DNA from: Verrucomicrobiia bacterium
GTDB taxonomy: Bacteria > Verrucomicrobiota > Verrucomicrobiia > Verrucomicrobiales > DEV007
DNA length: 64,000 nt
Direction: 5' to 3'
Assembly: GCA_030427505.1 (NCBI GenBank)
Contig: JAUICH010000012.1
Coordinates: 1-64,000, forward strand
Shown here: piece by piece, positions 17,340 through 27,200 of the stretch
Position numbering within the stretch: position 1 is the first letter of the stretch
Layout: each line of letters begins with the position of its first letter
Notes under the pieces: generated by a model
Told to the model about the DNA's origin: nothing
Databases searched by the model: none
Seen by the model: the letters and a program-made list of their open reading frames with translations, nothing else
Made by a program: the position numbers and the translations under genes

Positions 17340-19400
17340 TTATCGAGCCGGAAGCTGTTCAAACAAGGGCGAGACGCGTTCGCGCTGGGTTTCCAGGATG
17401 CGGGCGGTGTCCTCGGGCAAAAGGTAGCGCCGCGCTTCATAGGCGTGGCATTGGGCTTCCAACTTTTCCATATAGGTTTCAAGCGTGCCGTAGCGTTCCT
17501 CCAGGGACAGGCGGGGATCGCCGCTTTTCTCGCGTTCTTCGCGGCTGAGGGGAAAGGGAATGTAGGAACCGGTCAGGCTCGCCAGTTCGCCGCCCGCGCC
17601 GGCTTCTTCACTACGCAGGCGCCAACTGGTGTAGGTGGCCACGGGCACGGCCACCTCTGGCGGCGGCAGGCAGCCCAGGTCATTTCCGTCCGCGTCCGAG
17701 CGGGGGACGCGCACCTGGTAGTCCCCGCGCGGCAGGGGCGGCTGGCGGTCCGCTATTTTTTCCGTCAGCCAGCGGGGGCCGAAGTCCAGGTAGGAGGGCT
17801 GCTGAATGACGCCCGGGTACTGGATGCCGGGCAGGTCCGGGAAGCCGGTGGCATTTTGCGTCCAGGCCACCAGGTCTCCGGTGCCGATCTTAGGATACAC
17901 GCTAGGCGGCGGCTCCTCTCCCGCCGCGTTCCAGCGGTCCAGCGCCAGGAGCAGGGCGCGGAGGAAGGGGTGGTAGTCCCCAGGATTGGCCGCGGTTTGG
18001 CCATCGCCGGCCTTGGGCGGGAATGAACTGGGCCCGTGCTGGGTGCCGCCGAAGATGTAGACCCGGACGTTGTCCGGCACCTCGGCATCGCGCTGGCCCA
18101 GCGGATCGGTCAGCACCAGGGAACCGCTACGGTGCCAGAATTCCGAGCTACTTTGGGTATGGAAGACCAGGGGCGCGGCGCCGCTTTCCGCGGCCCCGCG
18201 CAGGATGCCGTCCGTCTGGCCGGTCAAGGGATCGGTCTGCGTTTCGTAGGCAAAGGGGAAGCGGTCCGGCGGGTAGTCGTGATGATCGTGCTGCCCGGCG
18301 TGACGCGTGGGCTGGGCAAAGCGGTGATTGAACGAGCCCATGCCCCCGCCAGAAACGTGCGGGATGATGCCGTCGAATACTTTTTGTCCGGCCTCGTCCG
18401 CGTTGAAACCGCCGTGGACGAACTCCCGCAGGAAGCGCCCGCTTTGAGACACGCCAAAGCCATAGGTCCGCGCGACGGGCGGGAGCGGATTCCCCTCCCC
18501 CGTGCCGTGACGCAGGGCGGAAATGAGGTCCCGCACGGCGGTGAACCCGGCGCCCATGACGACGGGATCTTGAGCTTCGTAAATGACCTCGTAGATGTGG
18601 GCTTTTCTCAGCCCGGCGGGGTATTCCAGTTCTACCTTGGGTAGCTGTGCTGGGTGCTCGTCCTCCACCTCCGTCACCACCAGTCGCCACTGGCCGCGCG
18701 GGATTTCCACGCGGGGATGGCCGGGCAGGAGACGCTCCGTGAGGGTGGCGGTTTTCAGCCCCTCTTCCGTGGGGCGGTAGGAGCCGTGGTTCGCCCAGTT
18801 GATGACGGTCCGCTGCGTGCCGGAGGTGGGCACGATCTCGCAACGCACTGGCCCGGTAATGGGTTCTTTCGATTCGCTGGCCAGGGGCGGGAACAGCCGC
18901 AAACGATCACCGCCCGGCAGCAGTTCACCATCCCAGCCGCTCCACACCACCGTGTAGCCCTGCCGCAAGAGGAAGCCATTCCCGGCGTGCTCGGCGGTGG
19001 TGGGGTTGTTAGAGCTGGAGCCGCCGCAGAAGAAGCGTAGCGCCAGCTTGTTGCCGCGGTTGTTCACGTCATAGAGCAGGGCGCCATTCCCCTGCCCCGC
19101 GTCTTTCGGCGCGAGGATGAAAAGATCGGCGCTCACTTCGACCTTCCCGTCCGCGTTGCGCGGCGCCAGGCCGAGATCGACCACGGTGGCGTTGGCGGGC
19201 GCTTCGGGGTCGAGTTCGTAATAGACCCGGCCCACGATGCGCTCGTAGGGGCCGGTATCGCCAAACGCTTTTCCCTCCGCGAAGCTGGAGCGCTCGAGAA
19301 TTTCGAAACGGGTCACGCCGGCAAAGCCCAGGGTGGGCAGACAGGCGAGGAGGAGCAGCGGCAGACGGAACAGGGACCAGGGGGATGGGATTCGGTTCAT
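17340..19400 (-). CDS. Secreted alpha/beta hydrolase-domain protein
   Basis: A 686-residue exported protein (leader about residues 8-27) of the alpha/beta hydrolase domain family often annotated Abhydrolase_10. The probable nucleophile elbow GFGVSQSGRF lies near residue 320, and aromatic/histidine-rich segments (HAGQHDHHDYPP) follow. Substrate unknown; members are thought to be esterases. It is separated by 36 and 75 bases from the sialidase-like gene upstream and the sulfatase downstream, so all three probably belong to one transcript that degrades a decorated glycan or ester. Confidence 0.8.
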   Translation of the reverse strand: MNRIPSPWSLFRLPLLLLACLPTLGFAGVTRFEILERSSFAEGKAFGDTGPYERIVGRVYYELDPEAPANATVVDLGLAPRNADGKVEVSADLFILAPKDAGQGNGALLYDVNNRGNKLALRFFCGGSSSNNPTTAEHAGNGFLLRQGYTVVWSGWDGELLPGGDRLRLFPPLASESKEPITGPVRCEIVPTSGTQRTVINWANHGSYRPTEEGLKTATLTERLLPGHPRVEIPRGQWRLVVTEVEDEHPAQLPKVELEYPAGLRKAHIYEVIYEAQDPVVMGAGFTAVRDLISALRHGTGEGNPLPPVARTYGFGVSQSGRFLREFVHGGFNADEAGQKVFDGIIPHVSGGGMGSFNHRFAQPTRHAGQHDHHDYPPDRFPFAYETQTDPLTGQTDGILRGAAESGAAPLVFHTQSSSEFWHRSGSLVLTDPLGQRDAEVPDNVRVYIFGGTQHGPSSFPPKAGDGQTAANPGDYHPFLRALLLALDRWNAAGEEPPPSVYPKIGTGDLVAWTQNATGFPDLPGIQYPGVIQQPSYLDFGPRWLTEKIADRQPPLPRGDYQVRVPRSDADGNDLGCLPPPEVAVPVATYTSWRLRSEEAGAGGELASLTGSYIPFPLSREEREKSGDPRLSLEERYGTLETYMEKLEAQCHAYEARRYLLPEDTARILETQRERVSPLFEQLPAR

Positions 19401-19436
19401 GGGGGAAAAAACTGGGCGGGAGGAATGTTAGTGCCC

Positions 19437-20612
19437 TCAATTCGCGTCTGGGGCAACAAGAGACCCCGCCGTTTTCAGGCGATCCGTTTCGGACAACTTA
19501 AAGCGAGTGCTTACCACGGAGTTCTGTTCGGGACCGGGCCGGTACTTTACGTAGGTGGTGGCCACGAAGGTTCCGGCAGGGAGACGCTCCAGTCCTGGGT
19601 AACCGCAGTCGCTGCCTTTGTGGCTGTGGAGCAGCTTGATTTTGTATTCTCCGTCCCGCCCGCTGACGATGTCCTCATAGCGCCCGACCCAGGCGACGAA
19701 GTGGCTTCTTACCGGGCTGGTCTGGCCCATGTCCCGGAAACAAATGACGAGCCGGCCGTCCTCCGCATACTCCGCCTGGTGGCGGTCTCCATGAAGGCCG
19801 GGGGGCAGCGGCTTCAGATCCGACCAGGTCTGGCCCTCGTCCTCGCTGGTCATGTAGTGCGCGGGCTGGGTGCGCACGTTGTCGCGGATGAGGCAGAGCC
19901 ATTGCTTTCCATCGGGAGACCGGATCATCTCCGGTTCGCAGAGTTTCATTTCAGGACGATCCACGATGACGCGCAAGGGCGCCCAGGTCAGGCCGCCGTC
20001 GGTGGATTCGCTTTGGGCGATGACGTTGCTGAGTTTATCCCCGGTGTCCCCAGGGCGGCGCACATTGGTAAGGCCGACGTGTTTCGCGCCGTCTTCCGCC
20101 GCCAGGATGGAGCAAAAGGGCATGACGCACTCCAGGTCCAGGCTTTCCATGGGCGACCAGGTTTTCCCTTCGTCCAGCGAATAGGCGCGCTGCATGGTAC
20201 CATTGTCAGGCTGCCGGGTGCCGCCCGGCCCCTGACCCGCGAAGACGAACAAGCGGGAGACGCCGTGGGCATCGGTCAGGCGGTAGAGCGCCGGGCAGTT
20301 CCGCGCCGTCTTCCAGTTCTCCGGCACGGGTAAGATTCCGCTCCAGGTTCTGCCTCCGTCATCGCTCCGCTTCAGGGGACCACAGGGACCGCCGTGGCCG
20401 TTCGTCCACACGCAAAATAGGGTTTTCCCATCAGGGAGCAAAAGCGTGGTGGGGTGTCCCTGATAGTGATCTTCCGTGCCCCGTGCGATCACCACCTGCC
20501 GGGAAGTGTCGCCGGAAAGATCGACTACAGGGAGCGTCTCGCCCGCCTGAGACCTGGCGACCGCCGAAAGACAGAGAGTGAGAAAAAAGGAAAGCCGATA
20601 CGGTAAGCGCAT
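19437..20612 (-). CDS. Secreted sialidase/BNR-repeat-like protein
   Basis: A 391-residue protein with a signal peptide (residues 1-24) and a six-bladed propeller of the sialidase superfamily. Four Asp-box motifs are visible: SDDGGRTW, SLDEGKTW, STDGGLTW and SEDEGQTW. Conserved arginines that would bind a carboxylate (for example in IARGTEDH, LIRDN and CFRDM) occur in positions compatible with an exo-sialidase, but the catalytic set cannot be confirmed by eye. Many relatives in this phylum are of unknown specificity. It lies 31 bases after the CocE-type gene and 36 bases before the next, hence in the same operon. Confidence 0.8.
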   Translation of the reverse strand: MRLPYRLSFFLTLCLSAVARSQAGETLPVVDLSGDTSRQVVIARGTEDHYQGHPTTLLLPDGKTLFCVWTNGHGGPCGPLKRSDDGGRTWSGILPVPENWKTARNCPALYRLTDAHGVSRLFVFAGQGPGGTRQPDNGTMQRAYSLDEGKTWSPMESLDLECVMPFCSILAAEDGAKHVGLTNVRRPGDTGDKLSNVIAQSESTDGGLTWAPLRVIVDRPEMKLCEPEMIRSPDGKQWLCLIRDNVRTQPAHYMTSEDEGQTWSDLKPLPPGLHGDRHQAEYAEDGRLVICFRDMGQTSPVRSHFVAWVGRYEDIVSGRDGEYKIKLLHSHKGSDCGYPGLERLPAGTFVATTYVKYRPGPEQNSVVSTRFKLSETDRLKTAGSLVAPDAN

Positions 20613-20643
20613 AGAAGGTTAGTATAGAAGTTAATCGCTGAGG

Positions 20644-22539
20644 TCACTCTTTTCCGTCCGCCGGCACGAGCGGCAGAATGATGTGGGAAGGGTGCTTGCT
20701 GTCGTGATAGATCGTGTTCGTCGCGACAACTTTCCGGCGGTAATCGTTGGGCGGCTCGCCGGTGTTCGGGTTGACGTCGAAGCGCGGGAAGTTGCTGCTG
20801 GAGATGTCCACCCGGATGCGGTGCCCTTTCTTGAACACGTTTCCGCAGGGGTCGAGCTTGATCTCGAATTCATAAATGCCGCCCGGCTCCAGCTGGGGCG
20901 CTTCCTCACCGGTGCTTCGGTCGTTCCGGTAGCGAGCCCGGACGATGCCATCGCCCAGGAGGAGATCGAACCCGGCGGGAAAGTCCGGGCTGGAGGGATA
21001 GACATCGATCAGCTTGGCGGTGAAGTCCGTGTCCACGGCGGAGGAGGAAGCCCATAGCTTCACCCGGACGGGGCCGGTGGCTTCGGTGTCCTGCTCCAGG
21101 GGAGGCGTCATGAAAACGAGCACGTCGTTCCGCGAGGAAAGCGGCATGGCGTCTTTGAAATTCCAGATGTGCGAGCCGCCCCACTGGTTCCAGGCGCCCG
21201 CGATGGAGCCCACCGTGCAGCCGCCGATGGTGGGCACGGGGTTCTCGGGATCGAACTCATAGGCCGTGGAGGCATCTGCCCCGGCGGGCGGCGCGGTGGA
21301 CAGCCCTCCCCCCGGCTGGAGATAGTAGGGCGTTTCCACGGCTCGCGGCAGCGGGTAGTCCGGCTCGTCCCGCCAGTAGCCGCCGTGGTAGAGCAGGCCG
21401 TCCTCCGTCTTGTGGCCGTCGCCCGTTCCCATAACGAAAATCCTCACCGGCGCACGGAACGGCGCCTCCTGGCCAAAGCGGCTGGTGTCTTCTTTGAGCC
21501 AGCGGTCGAACCAGGCGCGCTGGATGGCGTTCATGTCCAGGGCCGCGTCCGGGCCGAAGTCTACCTGGCCGTGGGACCGCTTTTGCGAACAATGCGGCCA
21601 CGGCCCCAGGATGAGATACGTGGGCGCTCCGCCCCTCCCCTTCAGTGCCCTATAGGTTTCCGAAGTGCTGGTGCTGAAGAGATCGTACCAGCCGCCCACC
21701 ATGAAGACGGGAATGTCCTTGTGCTCGCCGATGTGGCCGGTGATGTCGCTGAAGCGCCAGAACTCGCCATTCTGGCGGTGCTCCATCATCTCGATCAGCA
21801 TGGTTTCGTACTCCGGCGCGAGCCGCAGCGGCGTGAGGCCCGGGCGGATGGGCAGATTTTCCAGGTAGTAGCGCCAGTTGTCCGATTGTTTCTGGAGGAT
21901 CTCCCGCACGGCCGGGTCGCGCGACTGGGTGCTGCCCTTCGCGGCGTTGCCCAGGATCCACTTCACGATCCGCAAGCGGAAGGCGCCATCGTAGATGACG
22001 CCGCCGGTCCCGTGATTGATGGAGGGGTTCGAGGGGATGATGGTGGTCAGGTGCGGCGGGCGCGTCATGGCGGCGAGATGTTGCGTGGCCCCGACGTAGG
22101 AGCAGCCCATCATGCCGACTTTCCCATTCGACCACGGCTGCGCCGCGATCCACTCGATGGCGTCGTAGCCGTCCAGCCGGTCGTCGCTCATCCAGGTCCA
22201 CTGCCCTTCTGAGTTCCCCCGCCCGCGCGTGTCCTGAAACACCACGGCGTAGCCATAAGGCACGTAATACTTTGCCGCCGAGGACGACTTCCCATAAGGC
22301 GTCCGGGAAAGGATGACCGGAAACGGTCCCTCCAGCGCTTTCCCATCCCGAGCGGGCAGGTAAATATCCGTGGCCAGCTTCACCCCGTCCCGCATCGGCA
22401 CCATGACATCCTTCTCCGTGTAGATGGTGTCCGCCGCTGGCTCTGCGTACAACATTGTCGCGAGCAGTAAGAGCCATGTGGCGACAAACGCGACATTGAG
22501 AAAATGACGGAGCGGATGAAAGCGAAGGGAGTTCTTCAT
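20644..22539 (-). CDS. CocE/NonD (X-Pro dipeptidyl-peptidase S15) family hydrolase
   Basis: A 631-residue exported hydrolase; the leader covers residues 12-34 when starting at the ATG at 22539 (25 residues shorter than the longest frame). It combines an S15-type alpha/beta hydrolase with nucleophile motif GCSYVGATQ near residue 150 and PWSNGKVGMMG just before it, and a C-terminal jelly-roll domain (from about residue 450) typical of the cocaine esterase/glutaryl acylase group. Such enzymes cleave esters or amides of bulky acids. It opens the second half of the leftward block, separated from the DUF1501 gene by about 210 bases holding a hairpin. Confidence 0.85.
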   Translation of the reverse strand: MKNSLRFHPLRHFLNVAFVATWLLLLATMLYAEPAADTIYTEKDVMVPMRDGVKLATDIYLPARDGKALEGPFPVILSRTPYGKSSSAAKYYVPYGYAVVFQDTRGRGNSEGQWTWMSDDRLDGYDAIEWIAAQPWSNGKVGMMGCSYVGATQHLAAMTRPPHLTTIIPSNPSINHGTGGVIYDGAFRLRIVKWILGNAAKGSTQSRDPAVREILQKQSDNWRYYLENLPIRPGLTPLRLAPEYETMLIEMMEHRQNGEFWRFSDITGHIGEHKDIPVFMVGGWYDLFSTSTSETYRALKGRGGAPTYLILGPWPHCSQKRSHGQVDFGPDAALDMNAIQRAWFDRWLKEDTSRFGQEAPFRAPVRIFVMGTGDGHKTEDGLLYHGGYWRDEPDYPLPRAVETPYYLQPGGGLSTAPPAGADASTAYEFDPENPVPTIGGCTVGSIAGAWNQWGGSHIWNFKDAMPLSSRNDVLVFMTPPLEQDTEATGPVRVKLWASSSAVDTDFTAKLIDVYPSSPDFPAGFDLLLGDGIVRARYRNDRSTGEEAPQLEPGGIYEFEIKLDPCGNVFKKGHRIRVDISSSNFPRFDVNPNTGEPPNDYRRKVVATNTIYHDSKHPSHIILPLVPADGKE

Positions 22540-22684
22540 GGGTGGGGATTTCGCTGTTGCGACTAAAGCGCATAGCTTTGAAAGCAAGAGAAAGCTCGCG
22601 TTCGAGAAACGCATTCCCTATTTCGGATAGACGGCGAACAGCGGCATGCCGCCAATCGAGTCAGGGCCACTACCCGCCAACACA

Positions 22685-22716
22685 AACACCGCCATCCTTT
22701 TGGGAGTGGCGGTGTT
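22685..22716 (-). terminator. Hairpin between DUF1501 gene and hydrolase operon
   Basis: AACACCGCCAT (22685-22695) pairs with GTGGCGGTGTT (22706-22716), ten of eleven bases complementary, with a 10-base loop. It lies about 30 bases beyond the stop of the leftward DUF1501 gene. The T-run after the stem is weak, so it may attenuate rather than stop transcription. Confidence 0.45.
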
Positions 22717-22748
22717 CTTCTAACCGTTCTCCGGCGGGGACCACGGCG

Positions 22749-24209
22749 CTACGCCAGCGCCACCTTCTTCATCGGGTGCCCTTCATTCAGGTCCACCCGT
22801 TCCGGGCGGCCTTTGTGATTGTAGATGAGCTTGGTGTGATCCACGCCCAACAGGTAAAGCACCGTGGCGTGTAGATCGTGGACGTGAACTTTGTCTTCCA
22901 CGGCGTAAAGGCCGAGTTCGTCCGTGGCGCCCACGTAATGGCCGCCCTGGACGCCGCCGCCGGCCATCCACATGGTAAAGCCGGTGGGGTTATGGTCGCG
23001 GCCGTCGCCTTTTTCCGACATGGGCGTGCGGCCAAACTCACCGCCCCAGATGACGAGAGTCTCGTCGAGGAGACCGCGTTGCTTAAGATCCTGGATCAGA
23101 CCGGCAATGGGTTTGTCCACGGCCGCGCAGAGCTTGGAGTGCTTGTCTTCGATATTGCTGTGGCTGTCCCACTTGCTGCCGGCCCCGGAATAGAGCTGCA
23201 CGAAACGCACGCCACGCTCGACCAGGCGGCGGGCCAGCAGGCAGTTACGGCCATAAGTTTCGGTTTCCTTCTGGTCCATGCCGTAGAGCTGCTTGATGTG
23301 CTCGGGCTCCTCGTCCAAGTCGATGGCTTCCGGCGCGTTGGCCTGCATGCGGAAGGCCAGTTCATAGCTGCGAATGCGGGCTTCCAGATCGGTATTGGAA
23401 GTGCGTTCGGCTTCGTGGCGGCGATTGATTTCGCCCAGGAAATCCAGCTTGTTCTGCTGACGGCGATTGCTGACGTCTTTAGGATTGTTCAGGAAAGAAA
23501 TGGGTTCGTCACCCGGTTCGAAAAGCGTGCCCTGATAGCCCGCGGGCATGAAACCGGAGCCCCAGGCGCGCACGCCATTCACCACCATGCTGTTGCTGTC
23601 CTTGATGACGACGAAGCCGGGGAGGTTCTGGTTTTCCGTGCCAAGGCCATAGGACACCCACGCGCCCAGGGAGGGCCGGCCGCCAAAGACGGAGCCGGTG
23701 TTCATCTGGCAGACACCGCCGGCGTGGTTAATGCCGTCGGACACGCAGGAACGGATGACGCAAAGATCGTCCGCCACTCCTCCAACGTGCGGCATCCAGT
23801 CAGACACCCAAAGGCCGCTCTGGCCGTGCTGTTTCCAACTGCGTTTCGACTCCAGGATGGGCGAGTTCTGTTCGCCCATGGCGGTAACGGGACGCGGAAA
23901 GCTGTCGGGCAGTGGCTGACCGGCCAGCTTGTTCACGAGCGGCTTGTAGTCGAAGAGATCGAGGTGGCTGGGGCCGCCTTCCATGAAGAGGAAGATCACG
24001 TTCTTCGCCTTGCCCAGGGAATGGGGCAGCTTGGCCGCCATGGGGTCAGCCGGTTTGCCATCGGCATCGCCCAGCGCGGCCAGGAGGGACCGGTCGCCCA
24101 TCAGCGAGGCCAAGGCTACGGCTCCAAACCCGGCGCCGCCGCGGCGCAACATATCCCGGCGGGTGTGAAGCGTTTCGTGATGAGGAATGAAGGAACGTGA
24201 TGTTTTCAT
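22749..24209 (-). CDS. DUF1501 protein with Tat-like leader
   Basis: A 486-residue protein of the DUF1501 family, related in fold to sulfatases/alkaline phosphatases and very frequent in Planctomycetes and Verrucomicrobia. A twin-arginine leader (TRRDMLRRGG, residues 16-25, then a hydrophobic stretch) predicts folded export. FLFMEGGPSHLDLFD near residue 75 and WGGEFGRTPMSEKGDGRDHNP with its HNP near residue 395 are the hallmark segments. No reaction is established. It follows the DUF1549/DUF1553 gene by 55 bases, the usual partner arrangement in these phyla. Confidence 0.9.
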   Translation of the reverse strand: MKTSRSFIPHHETLHTRRDMLRRGGAGFGAVALASLMGDRSLLAALGDADGKPADPMAAKLPHSLGKAKNVIFLFMEGGPSHLDLFDYKPLVNKLAGQPLPDSFPRPVTAMGEQNSPILESKRSWKQHGQSGLWVSDWMPHVGGVADDLCVIRSCVSDGINHAGGVCQMNTGSVFGGRPSLGAWVSYGLGTENQNLPGFVVIKDSNSMVVNGVRAWGSGFMPAGYQGTLFEPGDEPISFLNNPKDVSNRRQQNKLDFLGEINRRHEAERTSNTDLEARIRSYELAFRMQANAPEAIDLDEEPEHIKQLYGMDQKETETYGRNCLLARRLVERGVRFVQLYSGAGSKWDSHSNIEDKHSKLCAAVDKPIAGLIQDLKQRGLLDETLVIWGGEFGRTPMSEKGDGRDHNPTGFTMWMAGGGVQGGHYVGATDELGLYAVEDKVHVHDLHATVLYLLGVDHTKLIYNHKGRPERVDLNEGHPMKKVALA

Positions 24210-24264
24210 GGGAAAAGGTATTGGGGGAATTTGGTATCCCGGTTAGGACAAGGTCTTCCGTTTC

Positions 24265-27200
24265 TTACTGGAGGTAGAGGAATTCGTTGGCATTCATGAG
24301 GGCGTGACAGAAGTCCGTCACGGCGGAATACACCGGCAGCGGCACCCCGCCCGGACCGTTCGCGGGAGCGCTCCGGACCCACTGGCCTCCGGGGATGGGT
24401 TGCTCGCCCTTCGTGTCCGCCTGGAAGACCCAGTCGCCATAGCGATCCGCCGCGGCCGGGCGCGCCTGGATGAGAAGCTGTTCGGGCTTCAAAGCTCCGG
24501 GAGCCATGGAGAAGCGGGCCACCTGGCCGTCCCACAACGAACGCCCGGTCTGACCGCGGCCGCCCAGGATGAGGGGCTCCTTGGGATTATTCAGACGCTG
24601 CATGATGGGGTGCCGGACCTGCTTTACTTGCAGCGGAGAGTCCGGATCGGACAGGTCTTTCATATAGAAGGTGACCACACCCTCCGTCTTATGTTCCGGG
24701 GTAGGCGTCACGGAGACCGTGGCGGCCAGGTAGGTGGGCTTGTTCAACGGGACGCGCAGGTCCGAAGCCACTACCTCGTAAACGACAGCTCCCTGGAAGT
24801 CTTCTCCGATGAGCTGCATGATGAAGTTCCGGGGATCGTAGCGGGACTTCTCGCTGGTGACGCCGAAGGTCCAGCCGGAGTGCTTCTGGTCGCCATCCCA
24901 GCGGGCGGCCAGGGTGCGGACGTCCGCGGAATCATACAACGCGTCGAGGTTCACGACGGCTTCGACGGTAAACTCGTCCGTATCCGCCGGAATACCGCTA
25001 AGCTGGAGGCGTTCGAAACGGCTGCCAGGCTGAAGCCAGAGAGCCTGATCCGACAGCAGTCCGCTTGGCTGGGCGGCGGAGAACATCTGCTTGATGGGAC
25101 GCAGGCCGTTCTCGCCGGGGTACTTTGGTGCCGGCGACTCCCCTTCCCCAAGCGCGATCTGTTCCTTCAGGAAGGCGTGAGCCAGTTGGCGTTCGTCCGC
25201 CGAGGGTGGCCGGCTGAAAGCCAGCGCATAGGCGCGGTCCACCAGTTCGGGGCTCACGTCCTTGGACGAGTCCAGAAGGCGCTCCGCGAAGGCTTTGGCC
25301 CGGTTCAAGGGCCAGTCTCCGTTCACCATCAGAAGCGACTGCGTGGCGGTGGTGGTGGCGTTCCGTTCGGGCGCTGAGGCAAAGCCAGGAGGCGCGTCAA
25401 AGGCCTTGAGCAATTCGTCCGGCCGGTTGCGCATTTTCTTAACATAGATACTGCGACGCGGCTGATCTCCGTCCACCGAGACCGTGCCGGGACCGGTGGT
25501 CTCCAGTTCGCCGGAGACGGCTAGCATGGCATCGCGCACTTCTTCGGCCTGAAGACGGCGCACCGGGAAGCGCCAGAGCAGGCGATTTTCCGGGTCCTTC
25601 ATCTTCGCCACCATGTTAGGCTCCACACGGGCGGTCTGCTGATAAGCGGCGGAGGTCATGATGAGCCGGTGCAGCGGCTTCATCTTCCAACCGCCCTCCA
25701 CGAAACGCAGCGCCAGGTAGTCGAGCAGTTCGGGATGCGTGGGTTCCTCGCCGAGGTGACCGAAGTCGTTCGGTGTGCGGACGATGCCGTAGCCGAAATG
25801 GTGTTGCCAGACCCGGTTCGCAATGACCCGGGTGGAAAGCTGGTTGTCCGGGCGGGTGATCCAGTTTGCCAGCGCCAGACGGCGCCCGGTGGTGTTTTCG
25901 ATGCCTTCCGGTTTCGGAATGTCCGGCGTGCCGGGCTGGATGAGCGTCATGAAGCCGGGGCCGATCTTCTTTTCGCCCTTCCGGGATTTCAGCAACACGT
26001 CCGGCGCTTCCGGTCCGACGTCCGTGGCGACGAAGGCCACCGGCAGAGGCTTGGGCTTCAAGTCTTCGAAAGGCTTCAACTGCTCGCGCAGTGCTTTGAG
26101 TTTCTCCTTCTCCTCCGGTTTCAGCGACTTCTCCTCCGAAAAACGCTCCCGCTCGTAGCGCACCTGGATTTCCATCAAGTCCACCAGTTGCTGCTCGTAG
26201 GGAGTACGCTCCGACTCCGGTTTCGCCCTCATGGCTTTGATGTCGTCCGGGAACATCTTCGCGTTGCCCTCTTGCTTGGAGATAATCTTCGGCTCCAGGA
26301 TGGCGTCGATCTGCTCCTGAATCTCTTTGGTGGCTTCTTTGTACTTCGCCAGTTTGGCCTCGTATTCCGCCTCGGTTTTTGGGTCGGTCAGGGGCAGGTC
26401 AAAGCGCCACTTTACCGGGGCGAGGAAAGCTTTCAGGCGGTAGTAGTCTTCTTGGAGAATGGGGTCGAACTTGTGGTCGTGGCACTGGGCACACTGGACG
26501 CTGAGACCCAGGAAGGCTTCACCGGTCAGGGCCGTGAGTTCGTCCACGATGAGTTCCCAGTGCATCCGGACGTTGCGCTGATTGTATTCGTAGATGCCAT
26601 TGCGCAGGTAGGCGGTGCCAATCATGACATCCGGGTTGTCCGGATCGATCTGGTCGCCAGCCAGTTGCTCCCGCACGAACTGGTCGTAGGGCTTGTCGTT
26701 GTTGAAGGATTGCACCACGAAGTCGCGATACGGCCAGGCATCCGGGCGGAAGGCATCCTGGTTGTACCCGTCGGACTCCGCGTAGCGCACCACGTCCAGC
26801 CAGTGTTGACCCCAGCGCTCCCCGTAACGCGGGTCTTCCAGCAGCGCGTCGATCAGCCGCGGCCAGGCATCCGGGCGCTTATCAATCACGAAAGCTTCCA
26901 CTGCCTCCGGTGAAGGCGGCAAGCCGATGAGGTCGAAATACGCCCGCCGGATCAGTTCCCTCCGGTCCGCTTGAGGCGCGGGTTCCAGGCCGGCCTCGGC
27001 CAGTTCCCGGTAAACGAAGCGGTCGATGTCATTCTTGGCCCACTCGCCACCCGCTTTCGCGGGCACGGCGGCTTTCTTGAGCGGTTGATAGGACCACCAG
27101 CTCCGTTCCTCATCGGTAAACTCATGCTCTTCCTCCCCTTTCTGCGCTTTGGTAAGCTTCAGATCCGCATCCACGCCCGGCCAGGGCGCTCCCAGGCTTA

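Noticed and set aside
22878-24200. Open frame of 440 codons opposite the DUF1501 gene
   Set aside because: Antisense frame with no recognisable fold; the DUF1501 motifs are clear on the minus strand.
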